This document shows, piece by piece, positions 60,231-64,000 of a stretch of 64,000 nucleotides of DNA. The translations under genes and the position numbers were made by a program. Origin of the DNA: Acidimicrobiaceae bacterium (GTDB lineage: Bacteria > Actinomycetota > Acidimicrobiia > Acidimicrobiales > RAAP-2); contig CANBVQ010000004.1 in assembly GCA_947372925.1 (NCBI GenBank), positions 1-64,000 of the forward strand. Reading direction: 5' to 3'. The notes beneath the pieces are model-generated. The model was given only the letters and a program-made list of their open reading frames with translations. It made no database searches and was not told the origin of the DNA. Each line of letters starts with the position of its first letter. The stretch's first letter is position 1.

Positions 60231-61265
60231 GTGAAATCCGTGCAGAACCGTCAAGTGGTCTTAACGCAGCGTCCCGATGGTTTAGTTGATAGTTCAACGA
60301 CCGCTGTGGTGATTTCGGATCGACCCGTGTGCGGTGAGGGTCAAGCGCTCATTCGAGTGGGCCTCTTGTCAATCGACCCCACCATCCGAACGTGGATGAA
60401 TGATGCTCCGGGATACTTGCCCCCAATCGAAATTGGCGCTGTCGTCCGCGGTGGTGGTGGTGGAGTGGTCGTTGAGTCATGCACTGACGCATACCAAGTC
60501 GGTGACATCGTGATCGGTATGACGGGCTGGCAGGAGTGGGCCATTGCTGATGCTTCGAACAAATTCTCGGTAGTACCAAAGGGGACGGGCTTGACGCTTC
60601 CCATTGTGATGAACGTGCTTGGCGTAACTGGCATAACGGCCTTTTACGGACTCACTGACGTCGGTGCCTTCAAGGCCGATGACGTTGTAGTGGTCTCGGG
60701 TGCGGCTGGAGCGACCGGTTCGGTGGCCGGGCAGATCGCCAAGGCCCGTGGTGCCAAGAAGGTTGTCGGAATCGCTGGCGGTCCAGAAAAGTGTGCCGAA
60801 GTCGTAGAGCTCTACGGGTTTGATGAGTGCTTGGACTATCGGGAGCCTCACCTTGCCCGACGGCTTCGTGAAGCCTGCCCTAAGGGTATCGACGTCTACT
60901 TCGACAACGTCGGTGGCGAGGTGCTTGATGCGGTGCTCATGAATATTGCCATGCACGGCCGTGTTGTGCTCTGTGGCGCAATTTCTCAATACAACAACAT
61001 GAGCGAATTCGGTGGACTGAAGAATCACACCATGTTGATTATGCGCCGAGCTCGGATGGAGGGCTTTATTGTCCTTGACTACATGAGTCGGTCGGCCGAA
61101 GCGCAACTCGAGTTGGCGACCATGGTGCTCAACGGCACTCTGCGACACCAAGAACATCTCGTCGTCGGATTGGAGAACGCTCCTGACGCCCTCAATCTGC
61201 TGTTCTCGGGCGGCAATCACGGCAAGACGCTGGTAGTAGTGGACGATTCCGTCCAGCTCACTTAA
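60231..61265 (+). CDS. NADP-dependent MDR oxidoreductase (CurA/PTGR-like)
   Basis: This 344-residue zinc-free medium-chain reductase starts KSVQNRQVVLTQRPDGLVDSS, and LLSIDPTIRTWMND, VSGAAGATGSVAGQIAKARGAKKVVGIAGGPEKC and DVYFDNVGGEVLDAVLMNIAMHGRVVLCGAISQYN match CurA and leukotriene B4 dehydrogenase-like enzymes. They reduce alpha,beta-unsaturated ketones with NADPH. The start is GTG 60231; the TTG three bases before is the alternative. The stop overlaps the MFS ATG (TAATG), so the pair is an operon. The palindrome directly upstream suggests induction by a small compound, perhaps the MFS substrate. Confidence 0.85.
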   Translation: MKSVQNRQVVLTQRPDGLVDSSTTAVVISDRPVCGEGQALIRVGLLSIDPTIRTWMNDAPGYLPPIEIGAVVRGGGGGVVVESCTDAYQVGDIVIGMTGWQEWAIADASNKFSVVPKGTGLTLPIVMNVLGVTGITAFYGLTDVGAFKADDVVVVSGAAGATGSVAGQIAKARGAKKVVGIAGGPEKCAEVVELYGFDECLDYREPHLARRLREACPKGIDVYFDNVGGEVLDAVLMNIAMHGRVVLCGAISQYNNMSEFGGLKNHTMLIMRRARMEGFIVLDYMSRSAEAQLELATMVLNGTLRHQEHLVVGLENAPDALNLLFSGGNHGKTLVVVDDSVQLT

Positions 61266-62497
61266 TGGCGAAAGGCGTGCGTACAGCCAAACCTACGGTC
61301 ACCCTGGTCTTGATTGCCGTGGCCGCATCATTCGGTCAGTTTGGCGCCATCTCGTCGCTCGGCGACGTCGCCAAGCACTTTGGATCGTTCAGCGAAGGAA
61401 AGTCTCTGACCGGAGTGGTTGGCATTTCGGCCGGAGTTCTCGGTCTGGGTATGGGGCTGCTTCGTCTGGCGTCACTCGGCGCTCTTCCACTGAGCTCGAT
61501 GGGCGACCACTTCGGTCGAGTGCGTGTGCTTCGAGGCGCCCTGACGCTGGGCCTCCTCTTTACGGTGGCGGCTGCGGCGAGCCCGGGCTATTGGTGGTTT
61601 GTCTTGCTGTTCGCCTGCGCCCGCCCTCTGCTTTCAACGGCCAATACCCTGGTTCAGGTGCTTACCGTGGAGGTGAGCTCTGATCGACATCGAGTCCGCC
61701 ATTTGGCGTGGATTTCTGCTGGCGCAGGGATGGGGGCCGGTCTTTCGGCCATCCTGCACAGTGTCTTTCGTGGACCAAACTCTTTCCGAATCCTCTTCGC
61801 CCTCGCACTGGTGCCCGCAATTCTTATTCAGCCACTGATTCGCAAGGTCGAAGAGACGCACCAATTGGATCGAACGACGGAGCGTGTGAGCAAGTTGGGA
61901 TCGGTGGCCCCAGAGTTCCGCCGTCCACTCTTCATTCTCGCTTGGGTGGCTTTTGTCGTGGGAGTGATATCCGGACCGGCAAATGGATTCGCCTTTGTCT
62001 ACGGCGAGCGCATCTTGCACATTGATCCGAAATTCGTGGCCGTCGTCGTGACCGGGAGTTCCCTGACCGGTCTGGTGGGGTTGATAGCGAGCCGGTGGAG
62101 TTCGGACTCCTTTGGTCGGCGGACGACGGTTGGAGTCGGTGCCATTGGCTCGGGCCTGGCGAGCTGTTTGGCCTACTTCGGTGGTCGTCATCTCTTTACG
62201 CTGGGCTATCTCGTCGGTGTCTTTGCCACCGCACTGTGGGCTCCGGCGGCGAGTGCCCTCGTCAACGAAACATTCCCTCGCCGGGTTCGCGCGACCGTCG
62301 GTGGCTGGATCGTGGTCGCCGGTGTGCTCGGAGCCACGTTCGGGCTGTTCTTCTTTGGTGTGGTGGCGAACTTGGTGGCGAGTGATCACAGTGTGAGCGC
62401 TCTTCGATTGCCCAGCCTCATAACGTTCTTACCGCTCCTACCGACCCTCTTGGTTCTGTGGCGCCTACCAGAGACCCGCCACAAGGTGCTCGACTAG
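61265..62497 (+). CDS. Major facilitator superfamily transporter
   Basis: The 410-residue protein has about 12 hydrophobic segments. The first half carries MGDHFGRVRVLRGALTLGLL between spans 2 and 3, an MFS motif A, and the second half SRWSSDSFGRRTTVGVGAIG in the matching place. A cytoplasmic loop near 195-225 (RKVEETHQLDRTTERVSKLG) separates the halves. MFS proteins move small molecules using the proton gradient; this one cannot be assigned a substrate. It is translated with the MDR oxidoreductase (TAATG overlap), so export of, or resistance to, a compound reduced by that enzyme is plausible. Its stop overlaps the EEP gene by 4 bp. Confidence 0.85.
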   Translation: MAKGVRTAKPTVTLVLIAVAASFGQFGAISSLGDVAKHFGSFSEGKSLTGVVGISAGVLGLGMGLLRLASLGALPLSSMGDHFGRVRVLRGALTLGLLFTVAAAASPGYWWFVLLFACARPLLSTANTLVQVLTVEVSSDRHRVRHLAWISAGAGMGAGLSAILHSVFRGPNSFRILFALALVPAILIQPLIRKVEETHQLDRTTERVSKLGSVAPEFRRPLFILAWVAFVVGVISGPANGFAFVYGERILHIDPKFVAVVVTGSSLTGLVGLIASRWSSDSFGRRTTVGVGAIGSGLASCLAYFGGRHLFTLGYLVGVFATALWAPAASALVNETFPRRVRATVGGWIVVAGVLGATFGLFFFGVVANLVASDHSVSALRLPSLITFLPLLPTLLVLWRLPETRHKVLD

Positions 62498-63291
62498 AGC
62501 CAGGTCAGTTCGACGCTGAGCGCCCGATGGTCACTCCCGTTACGGATACTGCGACCATTGCCGACGGCCCAAGGGCCGCGGAGCAAGATGTGGTCAATCT
62601 GGGAGTGGGGGCGCCACGCGGGCCACGTGCGTGCTCGCACGGCACTCCGCCACCCCGGCAGGACGGTACGAAGAAGTGGTCGCCAGCAGTTGAAGTCACC
62701 GGCGGTGATGACCGGTTTGCTCAGACTTAATTCGTGGAGCCTGCGAGCGACCACGCGGTACTGCTTCAGCGACCCGTGGGAGATGTGGGCGCCGTGAATC
62801 GCCACGGCCGTAAACGGCCGACCTTGGTACTCACAGGTGGCAATAATGAGCGCGCGGCGAGTTTTATCTCTTCGCAACTGCGGGAGATACTCAATCTGAA
62901 TGTCGTGGACGGGCAACGAGGTGAGCAGGGCCACGCCCCACGAGCCGGACTCGGCACCGCGTGCGGCGTCACGCTGCTTGCTACGTTCCTCGGAGAGTTC
63001 GGTATGGGTGTCAAAGTAGAGACCCCGGTCACCACTCAGCAGGCCATGTATGGGGTGCCATCCCCGACCACCCGCCTCCTCGGTCACCCGAACGCAGGGG
63101 GAGAGCTCGACAAACTCACCTTGCAAATGGAGTCGTTCCTGAAGCAGCGAGAACTGATCCTCGGCGTCACCGCGCCACAGTTCCTGTACGAAGAGCAGAT
63201 CGGCCTGGAGTTCTAGGAGTTCGGAGAGAACGTCCGTCCGCCGTCCGTAGCCGTCGACGCCAGCGTGAATGTTTGCGGTAGCGACAAGCAC
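62494..63291 (-). CDS. Endonuclease/exonuclease/phosphatase (EEP) family protein
   Basis: The 265-residue protein begins LVATANIHAGVDGYGRRTDVLSELLELQADLLFVQEL, the EEP strand with the metal-binding glutamate. WGVALLTSLPV, VAIHGAHISHG, ITAGDFNCWRPLL with the catalytic Asp-x-Asn, QIDHILLRGPW and GSDHRALSVEL with the Asp-His pair complete the active site. The fold includes nucleases, sphingomyelinases and inositol phosphatases. It is not an ExoIII: the usual WN is replaced by AN, and the key DNA-binding loops are missing. No signal peptide, so cytosolic. GTG 63291 lies 6 nt after TAGGGT. Substrate unknown. Confidence 0.8.
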   Translation of the reverse strand: MLVATANIHAGVDGYGRRTDVLSELLELQADLLFVQELWRGDAEDQFSLLQERLHLQGEFVELSPCVRVTEEAGGRGWHPIHGLLSGDRGLYFDTHTELSEERSKQRDAARGAESGSWGVALLTSLPVHDIQIEYLPQLRRDKTRRALIIATCEYQGRPFTAVAIHGAHISHGSLKQYRVVARRLHELSLSKPVITAGDFNCWRPLLRTVLPGWRSAVRARTWPAWRPHSQIDHILLRGPWAVGNGRSIRNGSDHRALSVELTWL

Positions 63292-63297
63292 GTCAGC

Positions 63298-63303
63298 ACC
63301 CTA
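63298..63303 (-). promoter_or_regulatory. -10 hexamer of the EEP gene, leaderless start
   Basis: On the minus strand TAGGGT, six bases (GCTGAC), then the GTG start at 63291. Confidence 0.45.
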
Positions 63304-63340
63304 CGCCGGTTTGCCATCCAACTGTGGCAATCTGATAGGG

Positions 63341-64000
63341 ATGGATTCTGTCGGTTCAACCTTTGGCCACCGTATTTGGTGGGTCGATGCCTTCACTGGT
63401 GACGCCGCACGCGGTAACCCCGCCGTAGTCGTCTTGCTGGAACGACCCGTGGCGGACAACGACTTGCAACAGATTGCATTCGAACTCGGCGTTTCGGAAA
63501 CGGCCTTTGTCCGACGCGTTGGTGACACCTGGTCACTTCGATGGTTCACCCCAACGGTGGAAGTTGATCTCTGCGGACACGCCACGCTGGCGACGCTCCA
63601 CGTCCTGCTCACCGAGCTCGGTGTTCCAGATGGGGAGTTCTACTTTCAGACGCGGGCCGGCGTGCTCTCTGGACGGCGACTCCAGCACGGATTACTCGGT
63701 GTCGATCTTCCTCGTTCTCACTTAGAGCCCCTCGAGCCCTCGGTGCTCAATGGGGCGCTCGGCGAAGTCTCCGAGGTCTACCAAGCCGGTGCGCAAAGCG
63801 TCTTGGCCGTCGTAAAGGACTACGACACACTCTGTGGTCTCATAGTCGACCCGATGTCGCTCTTTCTCGTTCCCAGCAGCATCGTGATTGCGGTCTGCGA
63901 GGGTGGGCCACAGGTCGACGCATCCATCCGAGTGTTCGCCCCTCGTCTGGGTCTTGCTGAAGACCCAGTCACTGGTTCAGCTATGTGCTCAGTCGCTCCC
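63341..64000 (+). CDS. PhzF-family isomerase/epimerase-like protein (cut by window edge)
   Basis: The gene runs off the right edge; 220 codons are open from the ATG at 63341, and it is absent from the track. The N-terminus WWVDAFTGDAARGNPAVVVLL and then IAFELGVSETAFV match PhzF, where the glutamate in SETAFV is catalytic. LRWFTPTVEVDLCGHATLA is the family signature of the first half; EDPVTGSAM marks the second half. PhzF of phenazine synthesis isomerises DHHA, but most family members are of unknown reaction. No phenazine genes are near, so only the family is given. Confidence 0.85.
   Translation, partial: MDSVGSTFGHRIWWVDAFTGDAARGNPAVVVLLERPVADNDLQQIAFELGVSETAFVRRVGDTWSLRWFTPTVEVDLCGHATLATLHVLLTELGVPDGEFYFQTRAGVLSGRRLQHGLLGVDLPRSHLEPLEPSVLNGALGEVSEVYQAGAQSVLAVVKDYDTLCGLIVDPMSLFLVPSSIVIAVCEGGPQVDASIRVFAPRLGLAEDPVTGSAMCSVAP

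Noticed and set aside
1-64000. CRISPR arrays, insertion sequences, prophage
   Set aside because: No regular direct repeats with spacers, no transposase or integrase reading frames, and no phage structural genes were seen. The relaxase and T4CP are the only mobility-like genes.

Overview
The window looks like a piece of chromosome from a moderately high-GC actinobacterium, most plausibly a compact, Acidimicrobiia-like lineage. This rests on gene content: a Kgd-type 2-oxoglutarate dehydrogenase with fused E2 and E1 parts, a fused PafB-PafC WYL regulator, CofC (coenzyme F420), an AccBC-type acyl-CoA carboxylase, prfB without a frameshift, and ftsE-ftsX near secA and prfB. No phage, IS element or CRISPR array was seen. 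Gene density is very high, with many ATGA or GTGA overlaps on the same strand. Seven of twelve convergent pairs share a 4-bp stop-codon overlap. Many genes start 6-7 nt after a TANNNT -10 hexamer, which implies leaderless mRNAs.

Layout. 1-11.4 kb is metabolic: metH (cut by the left edge) diverges from the cobalamin adenosyltransferase gene pduO, followed by pepA, a nitroreductase, a rhodanese-ThiF/MoeB fusion, an RDD membrane protein, a GT4 glycosyltransferase, a methylmalonyl-CoA mutase large subunit, an ABM protein, an M20 amidohydrolase and an acetyl/propionyl-CoA carboxylase alpha chain. The B12 genes fit together, since PduO makes the adenosylcobalamin used by the mutase and MetH uses methylcobalamin; the biotin genes (carboxylase and divergent birA) also fit. 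11.4-16.2 kb is a nucleotide-sugar operon (birA, rmlD, ugd, uxs-like, GT2) for dTDP-rhamnose and UDP-glucuronate/UDP-xylose. 16.2-24.3 kb holds a predicted structured RNA, then secA-prfB, ftsE-ftsX, msrB and dxs. 24.4-33 kb holds tldD-tldE, a FmdB zinc ribbon, a small PH-like protein, pafBC, and an unusual convergent pair: a stand-alone TrwC-like relaxase with intact HUH residues and a soluble VirD4/TraG-like coupling ATPase. A lysine/alanine/proline repeat protein of histone-H1 type with a strong terminator follows.

33-50 kb is housekeeping: cofC, rnhB, an SDR, an alpha/beta hydrolase with no ordinary start codon, kgd, a NYN/Zc3h12a-type ribonuclease with an S1-like tail, a FabZ-like dehydratase, exoIII, a uvrD-glcD-TPP enzyme operon, and an operon of alpha/beta hydrolase, membrane-anchored Mur ligase and D-Ala-D-Ala ligase-like enzyme. 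50-55 kb is mostly accessory: a sigma-like regulator, a single-pass membrane protein and a membrane-anchored BTAD protein, then three small unknowns, an inositol monophosphatase-like enzyme and tRNA-Val. 55-60 kb carries a two-gene surface operon: a secreted Thr/Pro/Gly/Ser repeat protein and a multispanning membrane protein ending in an NHL beta-propeller. 60-64 kb starts with a 32-bp near-perfect palindrome ahead of an MDR oxidoreductase and an MFS transporter, then an EEP-family hydrolase and phzF (cut by the right edge).

The best candidates for undescribed biology are the relaxase/coupling-ATPase pair beside pafBC, the roughly 250-nt structured RNA before secA, and the repeat-protein/NHL operon. 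All assignments come from reading the sequence; no database search was run.
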